A stretch of 64,000 nucleotides of DNA from Sphingobacteriia bacterium 24-36-13 (lineage in GTDB: Bacteria > Bacteroidota > Bacteroidia > Chitinophagales > Chitinophagaceae). Below the pieces are notes generated by a model. The model was not told the origin of the DNA. It did not search any database and worked only from the letters and a program-made list of their open reading frames with translations. The stretch is from the NCBI GenBank assembly GCA_002281875.1, contig NCHN01000003.1:60291-124290 (forward strand), read 5' to 3'. Within the stretch, counting starts at the first letter, position 1. Each line of letters opens with the position of its first letter. Positions 1 to 7,095 of the stretch are shown piece after piece. The position numbers and the translations under genes are program-made.

Positions 1-831
1 TAATTTATAAAAAGTAAAATATTCGCCTGTGAATATCATCGCAAATATTGCTGCAAATACTGGTTGCGTATAAATAAAAGCCCCTGTTGCAGATGAGCCA
101 ATTAGCTGTATACTCTGGACCGTTAATAGGTATGCTACAAAAGTTGAAAAGATGGCTACATAGCCTAATACCACCCAATGGGTGAAATCAAAACTTTCCC
201 AACTAGTACTTAACATATAAGGAAGGCCAACAGGTAGTATGCCAATAGCCCCCAATGTAAATATCCAACGTAGTACTTGAATTCCTGAATACTTAGCCAT
301 CAAAGGTCTTACTAGTACCAAGTAAAAAGCATAAGATATGGCGTTAATAAGCACGAGTATATCGCCTACAACCATATTACTTGCTGCACCACCTGATTGG
401 TCTTTCATTAATATTAAAATACTTGCACCTCCTACACCACAAGCCAGTCCAATTGCTTTCAATAAAGTAAAACCTTCTTTTAATAACCAAGCGGCTATGA
501 TGGTTATGAAAATAGGTGAACCTAATGATAGTAAAGAGCTATGTATTACAGTAGTTAATGAAACTCCTTTGATAAAAAACAATTGATTAATCACAATGCC
601 AGTAAGCGCACATATCAAAAAACGGGGTAAATCTTTTCGATCAAATTTTACTTTACCTGGCTTAAATAAAAATAGTATCCAAAATAAAGAAAGCGTTACT
701 GCTACCCTTACAAAGTTCAACGCAAATGGATGAATATACCCTGGAGTAATGAATTTGACCGCCGCATAACTACTACCAAAAATCAAGTTTGCAACAAGGG
801 CAGCAGTATATGCTTTGTAGGATTGGTTCAT
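1..831 (-). CDS. EamA/DMT-family permease (3' end outside window)
   Basis: Drug/metabolite-transporter superfamily inner-membrane permease with two EamA repeats; the substrate cannot be told from sequence. Reading the minus strand from the ATG at 831-829 gives MNQSYKAYTAAL followed by alternating hydrophobic helices and short basic loops (for example KPGKVKFDRKDLPR). The first half ends near a glycine-rich helix (LACGVGGASILIL), and the second half contains the typical FVAYLLTVQSI and GAFIYTQPVFA segments. The frame is open to base 1, so the C-terminus is missing. Its ATG overlaps the stop of the upstream glycosyltransferase (ATGA at 831-828), so translational coupling is likely. The family call is firm; transport of an amino acid, nucleotide or drug would be a guess. 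Confidence 0.85.
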   Translation of the reverse strand, partial: MNQSYKAYTAALVANLIFGSSYAAVKFITPGYIHPFALNFVRVAVTLSLFWILFLFKPGKVKFDRKDLPRFLICALTGIVINQLFFIKGVSLTTVIHSSLLSLGSPIFITIIAAWLLKEGFTLLKAIGLACGVGGASILILMKDQSGGAASNMVVGDILVLINAISYAFYLVLVRPLMAKYSGIQVLRWIFTLGAIGILPVGLPYMLSTSWESFDFTHWVVLGYVAIFSTFVAYLLTVQSIQLIGSSATGAFIYTQPVFAAIFAMIFTGEYFTFYKL

Positions 832-1916
832 TTAGGCAAATTTAGCAATAATGCTTTAAGTTGCTCTACATCAAACTGATCAATATTCATTTTACTGTAT
901 GTGAAGCTTTGGGCTTTAGTATAAGTATCTTCTAAACTAAATCCTGATTGCGATATACGCAAAAGCCTTTTTGTATTCATCAATAATTCACTCAAATACT
1001 CTTGCTCTGTTTGCCCTGGTGTTGGAACTACAATTAATTTTTTGTCGATAGATAATAACTCCATTAATGAAGTGTATCCACCTCTACAAATGATATAATC
1101 TGCTTGTTGCAATTCTAATGCAAGATCAATAGTGTCTAAATGATTGAAAACCCTCACATGTGGAGGTACTTCTATAGGTTCGGTTTCTGTTGGAAGCCCC
1201 CGAATCAATACTACCGGCTTGGTGAATGCTTCTAAATCTATCAAGATATTGTTTTCTAAAATGGTTCTTTGTGGTTCAGGACCAGATAACACAATGGCAA
1301 AACTATATTTTGTAGCACAGGACACCCTTGTAAATCTAGAGAGTAATTTCATATATGATACAGGTACCTTAGGCATTACTGAAGGATGCGATAGCTTGCC
1401 TGCCAAACCCGGATTGGTCATCATATCGGGTACCCAACATGCAGTGAACTGATTGATGAAATAATAATTGATCCGTCTAAAAATATATTCCACCCATTGA
1501 TAGGGTGCTTTTATAATTAACTGGTGGGTAATAAATACAGAAGGAACAACAGGATGGTGCAACCCAAAACGGTTGTCGGAAATAATCAAGTCAATTTGAT
1601 TTTCTTCAACCACATTTTTTAGCCAAGCTTCTTCGGCTTTAATTGTTTTATAGAGTTTGGGAATCTGAAGTATTAAACTAAACAAAAGCAACAAGCGTGA
1701 TTTTGCATAATGTACCCGATAACCTGTTAAAGGTAAAATGGTTAAATCGGGAAACTCTTTCAACAACAATGCAGCTTGATGGCCTTCTGCAGCCAATATC
1801 ACTTTGATATTTAATTGCCTGAAAGCCTTGATAATTGGGATGCAACGGGTAGCATGACCGAGTCCCCAATCTAGTGGAGCAATTAAAACGGTAGAAATGT
1901 TAAATTGATTTTTCAA
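828..1916 (-). CDS. GT-B fold glycosyltransferase, MurG/GT28-like
   Basis: Probable nucleotide-sugar-dependent glycosyltransferase of 362 residues. The N-terminus carries the glycine/histidine loop of MurG-like enzymes (PLDWGLGHATRCIP, about residues 14-27). The C-terminal half has the donor-binding signature region (CRGGYTSLMELLSIDKKLIV) followed by PTPGQTEQEYLSELL, as in GT28 and UDP-GlcNAc transferases. There is no signal peptide, so it should act at the cytoplasmic face of the inner membrane on a lipid or polysaccharide acceptor. The first codon is TTG at 1916; no ATG occurs near the N-terminus, and the GT-B motif leaves little room for a later start. The EamA permease overlaps its stop by four bases. 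Acceptor and donor are unknown. Confidence 0.75.
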   Translation of the reverse strand: MKNQFNISTVLIAPLDWGLGHATRCIPIIKAFRQLNIKVILAAEGHQAALLLKEFPDLTILPLTGYRVHYAKSRLLLLFSLILQIPKLYKTIKAEEAWLKNVVEENQIDLIISDNRFGLHHPVVPSVFITHQLIIKAPYQWVEYIFRRINYYFINQFTACWVPDMMTNPGLAGKLSHPSVMPKVPVSYMKLLSRFTRVSCATKYSFAIVLSGPEPQRTILENNILIDLEAFTKPVVLIRGLPTETEPIEVPPHVRVFNHLDTIDLALELQQADYIICRGGYTSLMELLSIDKKLIVVPTPGQTEQEYLSELLMNTKRLLRISQSGFSLEDTYTKAQSFTYSKMNIDQFDVEQLKALLLNLPK

Positions 1917-1966
1917 AGTTGCGTTTGTTGAATTATTGAAGCTATTTTGTTACTTTAGTTGAGTAT

Positions 1967-2086
1967 ATGAAAATGAAAATAAACCAAATTATTCTTTTAG
2001 TGTTAGTTATCATGTTGGCATCTAGCTCTTGTGGTGTTTTTCAAAAATCGAATAAAACCAAATTTTGTGGCTGCCCTAAACACTGA
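1967..2086 (+). CDS. tiny lipoprotein (39 aa)
   Basis: A short reading frame, ATG at 1967 and TGA at 2084-2086. It encodes a signal segment (MKMKINQIILLVLVIMLA) running into a lipobox SSSC at residues 19-22. The mature peptide is only about 18 residues and ends in three closely spaced polar and cysteine residues (FCGCPKH). It is transcribed divergently from the glycosyltransferase at 1916. I know of no characterised homologue; minute lipoproteins with a C-terminal CGCP-like motif are, in my recollection, frequent in Chitinophagaceae. The cysteine pair plus terminal histidine could bind metal, but that is speculation. The lipobox makes a real gene likely despite the size. Confidence 0.55.
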   Translation: MKMKINQIILLVLVIMLASSSCGVFQKSNKTKFCGCPKH

Positions 2087-2097
2087 ATTTGTTTACT

Positions 2098-2337
2098 ATG
2101 AACAGAGATCTGTTGGTTTTAACTAAACAAGCATATTTAACCGAAGCAGAAGCCGCTTCTGTTGTTGCTGGTTTAAATAAAATTTTGGGACCAGTTGAAA
2201 ACTGGGCTGCATTTTGTGTGGCGAACGAAATCATAGACATTAATAAACATAAGATTGTTACCAAAACGCATTTGGTAAAACAAATATTGCAAGACAAGCC
2301 AAACAAGGCATTTATCTTTATTTGCAATAAAAACTAG
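2098..2337 (+). CDS. hypothetical small protein (79 aa)
   Basis: Small soluble protein of unknown function. The ATG at 2098 gives MNRDLLVLTKQAYLTEAEA; an upstream TTG at 2089 is possible but less likely. It starts 11 bases after the stop of the tiny lipoprotein and so may share its transcript. The sequence is a mix of predicted helix (residues 9-30) and a second amphipathic part ending in KPNKAFIFICNKN. No catalytic motif, membrane segment or signal peptide is visible. The complementary strand also has an open frame over the same interval, but it lacks a sensible start context. It may be a genuine lineage-specific gene. Confidence 0.5.
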   Translation: MNRDLLVLTKQAYLTEAEAASVVAGLNKILGPVENWAAFCVANEIIDINKHKIVTKTHLVKQILQDKPNKAFIFICNKN

Positions 2338-2383
2338 ATGGAGGGTTCCCCCATTATTAAGTACTAAAGCCCAACAAAAAATA

Positions 2384-3643
2384 TTAAGAAAGTTTGCTCA
2401 AAGCAGATTCTAATTGTTGTAACATAGTTGGGATATCTGCTTTCTTGCAAGTTCCCACACTTAATCTGTACCAACTGCTATCTGCCCCTGCACCAAATGC
2501 TGAAAATGGTACAATGGCAATTTTGGCTTCGCTTAGTATATAAGTAGTAACATCGGACTGTGTAGCCAATACTTGTCCCTCGGCAGTTTTACTCCCCCTT
2601 AAATTAATTTGTATGGTTAAGTAGATTGCAGCTTGCGGCGCAATAGCATCTACCTGATATCCTTTTTGCTTCAATGCACTGATACCATTGTATATGGTTC
2701 TTAAGCGATATTCAACTTCCGATTTAAAATGAGTGAGGTAATTTCCAATGGCTTCTTTCATAGGCAAATAATTGGCAACCGCATGTTGCTCGGCCATTGG
2801 CGCCCATGCTCCTAAATGACTTAATATGGCTTTCATTTTTGCAATCACGTTCTCAGGACCCAATGCCCATCCCACTCTTACGCCTGTTGCAGAAAATACT
2901 TTTGATATACCATCAATAAAAATGGTATACGGTTTCATGGCAGGATTCAATGTTAATGGATTGTAATGAACCGTATCACCATAGGTAAGCGTCCAATACA
3001 TTTGATCGAACATTAAATACAATTTCTTTTGATCGGGGGTTCTGGTTGCATTTTCTGCAAGAATTAATTCGCAAATTTCGGCCAATGCACTTTTACTTAA
3101 TGTAGTTCCAGTAGGGTTTTGTGGAGTACACAAGCATATTAAAGTAGCTCCTTTTATATGTGGCTTGATATCTTCTACTGTTGGCATGAAATCATTTTCA
3201 GGTAAACAAGGCACTTCACAATGTTCTCCATCGGTTAAATGAACATAGTGATTATTGTTCCAAGAAGGTACCCCATAAATTACTTTATCGCCTTTGTCTA
3301 CAATTACTTTAAACAATGCATAAATTAATGGACGGCCACCCGATGCTACTTGAATTTCAGCTGGTGTAAAGCTCAGCCCTTCCCAATCTTGAATAAATCC
3401 ACTAATGGCTTTACGCAAATCTAAAATACCTTCAGCAGCTGGGTAGCTGGTCTTTTTTTGTTGATACGCTTCAATAATCAGTTGCTCTAATTCAGCAGGA
3501 ATTGGAAATTCACTAGGATTAAAATCGCCAATGGTATAATTATAAATGGTCTCTCCGTTTCTAATTCTTTCGTTGATGGCATTTCCCAACTTCACAATTT
3601 CACTTCCTATTAAGGTTTCTGCTAAATGACTCAACTGGCTCAT
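2384..3643 (-). CDS. class I/II PLP-dependent aminotransferase (AspC-like)
   Basis: Cytoplasmic pyridoxal-phosphate aminotransferase of fold type I, 419 residues from the ATG at 3643 (an upstream in-frame ATG at 3676 would add an unlikely hydrophobic tail). Visible landmarks are the substrate-entry segment YTIGDFNPSEFPIP, the ASGGRPLIYALF cofactor-phosphate region, the NPTG motif in CTPQNPTGTTLS, the Asp that contacts the pyridine nitrogen in LMFDQMYW, and the Schiff-base lysine in DGISKVFSATGVRVGW. The C-terminal arginine that binds the substrate carboxylate lies in SSWYRLSVG. The family covers aspartate, aromatic and related aminotransferases; the amino-acid donor cannot be fixed here. It is convergent with the small gene at 2098-2337. 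Confidence 0.88.
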   Translation of the reverse strand: MSQLSHLAETLIGSEIVKLGNAINERIRNGETIYNYTIGDFNPSEFPIPAELEQLIIEAYQQKKTSYPAAEGILDLRKAISGFIQDWEGLSFTPAEIQVASGGRPLIYALFKVIVDKGDKVIYGVPSWNNNHYVHLTDGEHCEVPCLPENDFMPTVEDIKPHIKGATLICLCTPQNPTGTTLSKSALAEICELILAENATRTPDQKKLYLMFDQMYWTLTYGDTVHYNPLTLNPAMKPYTIFIDGISKVFSATGVRVGWALGPENVIAKMKAILSHLGAWAPMAEQHAVANYLPMKEAIGNYLTHFKSEVEYRLRTIYNGISALKQKGYQVDAIAPQAAIYLTIQINLRGSKTAEGQVLATQSDVTTYILSEAKIAIVPFSAFGAGADSSWYRLSVGTCKKADIPTMLQQLESALSKLS

Positions 3644-3753
3644 AAAAAAAATTTCGTGCAAGGTAAGCAATTGCATTTATTTTGGACCGATTATACCATT
3701 TTAACAAATTGCTTTACACGAAAAGAAGTTAACTTTATTAAAATATAAAATAT

Positions 3754-3936
3754 ATGGGAAAAGCTAAATCAACCAGAAAGAATACAAAGAAAGCAACTCC
3801 TGCATCGGGCATGGTATCTAAGTCTGCAGGACCTTCAGGTATGATGAATAAAGCACCTGGTGCAATGAATAATAAAAACTTTTCTTCGTCTAAAAAAGGG
3901 GGTGGTTTTTCTGTAACACCTAGAAAAGCATCCTAG
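3754..3936 (+). CDS. small basic hypothetical protein (60 aa)
   Basis: A 60-residue, lysine-rich low-complexity protein beginning MGKAKSTRKNTKKATPASGM and containing repeated SGM/PGAM segments followed by SSSKKGGGFSVTPRKAS. It has no hydrophobic segment and no cysteine. The charge (many Lys/Arg, hardly any acidic residue) suggests nucleic-acid or membrane-surface binding, as in small histone-like or ribosome-associated tails, but I do not recognise the family. It lies 24 bases upstream of the secreted protein at 3961 and may be co-transcribed. A near match to the -7 box (TAACTTTA) lies about 25 bases before the ATG. Confidence 0.55.
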   Translation: MGKAKSTRKNTKKATPASGMVSKSAGPSGMMNKAPGAMNNKNFSSSKKGGGFSVTPRKAS

Positions 3937-3960
3937 ACTTTCTTAGCGCAACACAAGTAT

Positions 3961-5112
3961 ATGATGAAAAAATATTTTGTCACTGTTATTGTATTGATAG
4001 CATCACTGAGTATTTCCAATATTTATGGACAAACAGAAACTGACTCCATTGCCATTTCATTATCTAAGCCAGTTTATCTGCAAGGTGATTCATTAGAGCT
4101 TCGTGTGTATTATCCAAACTATATCAACAAAAAATTAAAATCGGCCACTGCACATATTTGGATAGATCATTTGGGCACTAAGCAAAGATGGAAGTTTCGC
4201 TATCCCATGATTGAAGGTGAAGTAAATGCTGCTTTAAAAATAAGTGAGCAAATTCCTAGTGGCAACTACGCCATTAGTTGTTTAATTCAATCAGGCTTTT
4301 ACAGAATGCAAGGGCAAGTGATAGAAAGAGATAAAAAAGATACGGTCATCAATTATATGATGCGTACCAGCACTAAACAAATGATGGTAGACCGTGTAAA
4401 AGTTGATGCTAAGGGCTTTTTTACCATGAAGCCTATGTTGTTTCAAGACACTGCTTCTTTTTATTTTTCTCCTGTTCAAAAACCCAAGAAAAACTATTTA
4501 GCCATTTTATTGAAAACGCCTGTTGATTCTGCTTTTGAACCAGCAGCTATTCAAACGGCTTTCTTCAGTGTTGGAAAACCTGGAGAGTTTATCAACAAAA
4601 AAATAGACTACAATCTTTCTTTAGATGATCCTGAATTCGGGAGTGATTTACCCAATGTAACGGTGTACACAAAAGCAAAAACAAAAGTGCAAGAATACGC
4701 AGAATCCTATACCAGTGGATTATTTAAAAATGATAATGCTTATGTATTTGATGGATTAGGAAATGATGAATTGGCCCAATCGCAATCATTGGCTTGGTAT
4801 TTACAACAAAAAGTACCCGGTTTAAACGTTGCAATAGACTCCGCCAATAATGAAGTGTTTAAATGGAGAGAAGAGATTTGCTCCATTTTCATAGATGAGT
4901 TCGAAGTAATGCCTGGAGAACAAACAATGGTATTTCCCAGGGATATTGCAATGATTAAAGTTTTTAGACCTCCTTTTCAATACAGTTCTACCACAGGATT
5001 TGGGGGTGCCATTGCCATCTACACGAAGAAAGGAAAGTTTGTAGACAACAATGGCGCAAAGTTTTCTTTTATACTTAAAGGCTATACTGCATTTGATAGC
5101 GTTTGGAAATAA
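3961..5112 (+). CDS. secreted protein with MG2-like and TonB-plug-like domains
   Basis: A 383-residue exported protein. The signal peptide MMKKYFVTVIVLIASLSIS precedes NIYGQTETDS. Residues about 30-110 look like a macroglobulin MG2-type beta-sandwich (SLSKPVYLQGDSLELRVYYP, then SGNYAISCLIQSG). The C-terminal third resembles the plug domain of TonB-dependent receptors: LAWYLQQKVPGLNV, an IFIDEFEV strand, DIAMIKVFRPP, then GFGGAIAIYTKKG. No beta-barrel follows. Bacteroidota encode many such plug-without-barrel proteins; they are presumed periplasmic or outer-membrane-associated partners in TonB-linked or surface-protein biogenesis, but no activity is established. ATG 3961 and the next codon ATG 3964 are both possible starts. 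It converges on DUF5777 module A. Confidence 0.65.
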   Translation: MMKKYFVTVIVLIASLSISNIYGQTETDSIAISLSKPVYLQGDSLELRVYYPNYINKKLKSATAHIWIDHLGTKQRWKFRYPMIEGEVNAALKISEQIPSGNYAISCLIQSGFYRMQGQVIERDKKDTVINYMMRTSTKQMMVDRVKVDAKGFFTMKPMLFQDTASFYFSPVQKPKKNYLAILLKTPVDSAFEPAAIQTAFFSVGKPGEFINKKIDYNLSLDDPEFGSDLPNVTVYTKAKTKVQEYAESYTSGLFKNDNAYVFDGLGNDELAQSQSLAWYLQQKVPGLNVAIDSANNEVFKWREEICSIFIDEFEVMPGEQTMVFPRDIAMIKVFRPPFQYSSTTGFGGAIAIYTKKGKFVDNNGAKFSFILKGYTAFDSVWK

Positions 5113-5129
5113 AATTGATTATTTTCAAA

Positions 5130-5999
5130 TCACTTTTTCAATGAAAATATTCTTGACAAATTAAATCCAAACTGGAATTCTCCTTTAGACCAACTATTGG
5201 TAGTTTCTGTAATAAAGGAGCGCTCATTCATTCCTGTTGAATTAGAAAAATGCAATTGGAATACGTGCCCACCCGTTTCAATATCTACACCAATAGACAA
5301 TGGGTTGGTTCCAACAGACATAGGCAGTCCATTAGCCACCAATGAATAATCTACTACCAAAGCAACTCGTTTTGAAATCTTGTGTCGGGCTCCTATACCT
5401 AATGCATAAATGGTTTTCTTGTCAGCAGGATCAATCATATTCCTGTACACCAATGTGGGACTCAATTGCAAAGAAAATGCTTCATTGAATTTTCTGCCAA
5501 TAATCAATTGTGCATAATATCCTGTTCGATCATTAAAAGTCAACGGCTTTAGTGGGTCCGGACTTTTATAAGTAAAAATAGAAGTACCTGCAACCGCTAC
5601 TAATGAAACAGGCGTACCTGCTTGTTCTTGGTGAATCAAACGGTATTTAATAAAAGCATCGTATTCTTTTTTGAAAGTGGTTCTACCAAAGCCAATGGTT
5701 AAATCATTGCTCAATCCAAAATCAAACCCCATACGCATACTGGCTTGGTCTAGCCCAAATAAATCACCAATGCCTTGTTTTACTGGACCAAATCGATGCA
5801 AGATTCTAAAGTCTAACATGCCCGCTCCCAACATTTCCATTGAATGACCATTGATGACTCTAGATGATTTAAAAGCACCGGTTACTTTATTATTCCCCTT
5901 TTGGTCTTTCTCTAATTCCTTCAATAAATTGTCTTGTGCAATTACAGAACAAGTAAATAGTATCATTAAACCAACAGTAGTAAATATCTTTTGCATCAT
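5130..5999 (-). CDS. DUF5777 outer-membrane beta-barrel, module A
   Basis: A 289-residue predicted outer-membrane beta-barrel. Signal peptide: MMQKIFTTVGLMILFTCSVIA. The family core is clear: SSRVINGHSMEMLGAGMLDF, HRFG, LFGLDQASMRMGFDFGL, then alternating amphipathic strands, and a conserved C-terminal block VDIETGGHVFQLHFSNSTG with a final strand FQFGFNLSRIF. It shares all these blocks with the protein at 16887-17792, so the two are paralogues. The start ATG overlaps the stop of the YceI gene (ATGA at 5999-5996), implying coupled translation. The domain has no known function; position and predicted topology suggest an outer-membrane pore or scaffold for the redox and lipid-binding proteins encoded just upstream. 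Confidence 0.85.
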   Translation of the reverse strand: MMQKIFTTVGLMILFTCSVIAQDNLLKELEKDQKGNNKVTGAFKSSRVINGHSMEMLGAGMLDFRILHRFGPVKQGIGDLFGLDQASMRMGFDFGLSNDLTIGFGRTTFKKEYDAFIKYRLIHQEQAGTPVSLVAVAGTSIFTYKSPDPLKPLTFNDRTGYYAQLIIGRKFNEAFSLQLSPTLVYRNMIDPADKKTIYALGIGARHKISKRVALVVDYSLVANGLPMSVGTNPLSIGVDIETGGHVFQLHFSNSTGMNERSFITETTNSWSKGEFQFGFNLSRIFSLKK

Positions 6000-6553
6000 A
6001 GATTGGGTTTTTGAATTTGATAGATTGCTTTAACATTAATATGGATGCTTTTTGCAATTTTATCTTTAACCAATTTGGGTATTTGAATAGCGTAGTCTTC
6101 CAATAATAAATCAAAATTGGAGTCTCCAGAAATGATTCCATCCTTTACTTGTAATTGAGCAACAGTAGCCATTTCAGCGGTTTTACCATGTAATTGCATC
6201 GTGCCTTTTACATTGAATTGGTAGTTGGCATTTTTAGTTAAATCAATGGTTGGTACCAACTGAATACTGCCTTTGAAATAACCCCTTGGATATTTACTAC
6301 TCTCTACATAATTTTCATTAAAATGTTCTTGCATTAAAGCATTGGGAAAAATGAATCCTTTCAAGAGCACACTAAATTCAATATTGCCCGTTTTTAAATC
6401 AATCACAGAAAGACCTTGATTATTCACTGCTTCAATATTTTCTAAAGGCATTTTAGAAAAGAATTTCACAGAAGCATTTCTGCAAAGCAGTCGCTCTTGC
6501 GCTTGGCTTTGGATTGCCAGCATCAGTAAAATTGCAATAACTATTTTTTTCAT
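5996..6553 (-). CDS. YceI-like periplasmic protein, module A
   Basis: A 185-residue exported protein with signal peptide MKKIVIAILLMLAIQSQA and a YceI-type lipocalin-like barrel. The conserved block MQEHFNENYVESSKYPRGYF (about residues 74-93) matches the HFNENY-x-ES-x-K-x-P region of the module B paralogue at 17802-18338. YceI family members bind polyisoprenoids or related amphiphiles in the periplasm. The gene sits four bases after the cytochrome-like lipoprotein gene and overlaps the DUF5777 gene, so the three form one transcript. A role carrying a quinone- or isoprenoid-type ligand between the lipoprotein and the barrel is inference. Confidence 0.82.
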   Translation of the reverse strand: MKKIVIAILLMLAIQSQAQERLLCRNASVKFFSKMPLENIEAVNNQGLSVIDLKTGNIEFSVLLKGFIFPNALMQEHFNENYVESSKYPRGYFKGSIQLVPTIDLTKNANYQFNVKGTMQLHGKTAEMATVAQLQVKDGIISGDSNFDLLLEDYAIQIPKLVKDKIAKSIHINVKAIYQIQKPNL

Positions 6554-6557
6554 TCAA

Positions 6558-6926
6558 CTAGTTGTTTAATCCACCGGATGAAACCCAACATGAAATGGCA
6601 TTCTTTTGGGCGGTAGTTAAAGCGCCATTTTTAGGCATCGTGCCAGACTCAACTGAACTTTTAATTTGAGCAGCTGCTGCTTTAATTTGGGTATAATTGG
6701 TTAAAGCACCTGGACCGTTTACACTGCCAGTATTATGGCAACCCACTGCGCCACAGCTGTTTTGAATGATTGGGAAAACAACAGCAGTAAATCTGCTATC
6801 AATGGTAGTGCAGTTGAGTGTAGTACCACCCGTACCAGGTGTTGGGGTTGTTGTACCTGAATCTGACTTAGAACAGGCAATGGCCACAAAAGCAACCATT
6901 ATAGAAAGGATCAATAACTTTTTCAT
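6558..6926 (-). CDS. c-type-cytochrome-like lipoprotein, module A
   Basis: A 122-residue lipoprotein: signal MKKLLILSIMVAFVAIACSK with Cys18 as lipid anchor, then a Thr/Gly/Pro-rich tether (TTTPTPGTGGTT) and a compact domain. That domain carries CGAVGCH (CX4CH), a variant of the CXXCH haem-attachment motif, followed by a Met candidate axial ligand in ESGTMPKNG and a conserved tail AISCWVSSGGLNN. The architecture matches the small monohaem domains of the planctomycete-cytochrome-c type that end in a W-I-x-x-G-M/L-NN block, as also seen in the module B genes at 18765 and 19147. Cys residues at CTT and CWV may form a disulfide. Haem binding is predicted, not shown. It is first gene of module A; no perfect TAnnTTTG box is seen upstream. 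Confidence 0.72.
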   Translation of the reverse strand: MKKLLILSIMVAFVAIACSKSDSGTTTPTPGTGGTTLNCTTIDSRFTAVVFPIIQNSCGAVGCHNTGSVNGPGALTNYTQIKAAAAQIKSSVESGTMPKNGALTTAQKNAISCWVSSGGLNN

Positions 6927-7032
6927 GTGGAGTAGTTTTGGTTGAAAAATGTTTGTTGTTTAAACACAGAGTCTGAACCTAACCATGGCGTTGACTGATA
7001 TGTTAAAATATTTTAATTACCCTTAACAAAAA

Positions 7033-7063
7033 AATCCCCGCTACTTTTTCTATAGCGGGGATT
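7033..7063 (-). terminator. Rho-independent terminator of the 7096-10278 gene
   Basis: An 11-bp perfect stem (AATCCCCGCTA at 7033-7043 pairing with TAGCGGGGATT at 7053-7063) with a nine-base loop. On the minus strand it is followed by a T-rich run (complement of the A-run at 7028-7034). It lies 33 bases beyond the stop of the Asp-box protein gene and separates it from module A. Confidence 0.85.
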
Positions 7064-7095
7064 GTCTTGCGTTTTTCAACGATTATACTATTATT

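Noticed and set aside
2076-2327. 83-codon minus-strand frame opposite the 79-aa gene
   Set aside because: Has a hydrophobic start, but it is exactly antisense; the plus-strand frame follows a lipoprotein gene and has a better protein composition.
2338-2383. Possible hairpin GGAGGGTTCCCCC between the 79-aa gene and the aminotransferase
   Set aside because: The stem has a mismatch, is short, and no T run follows on either strand.
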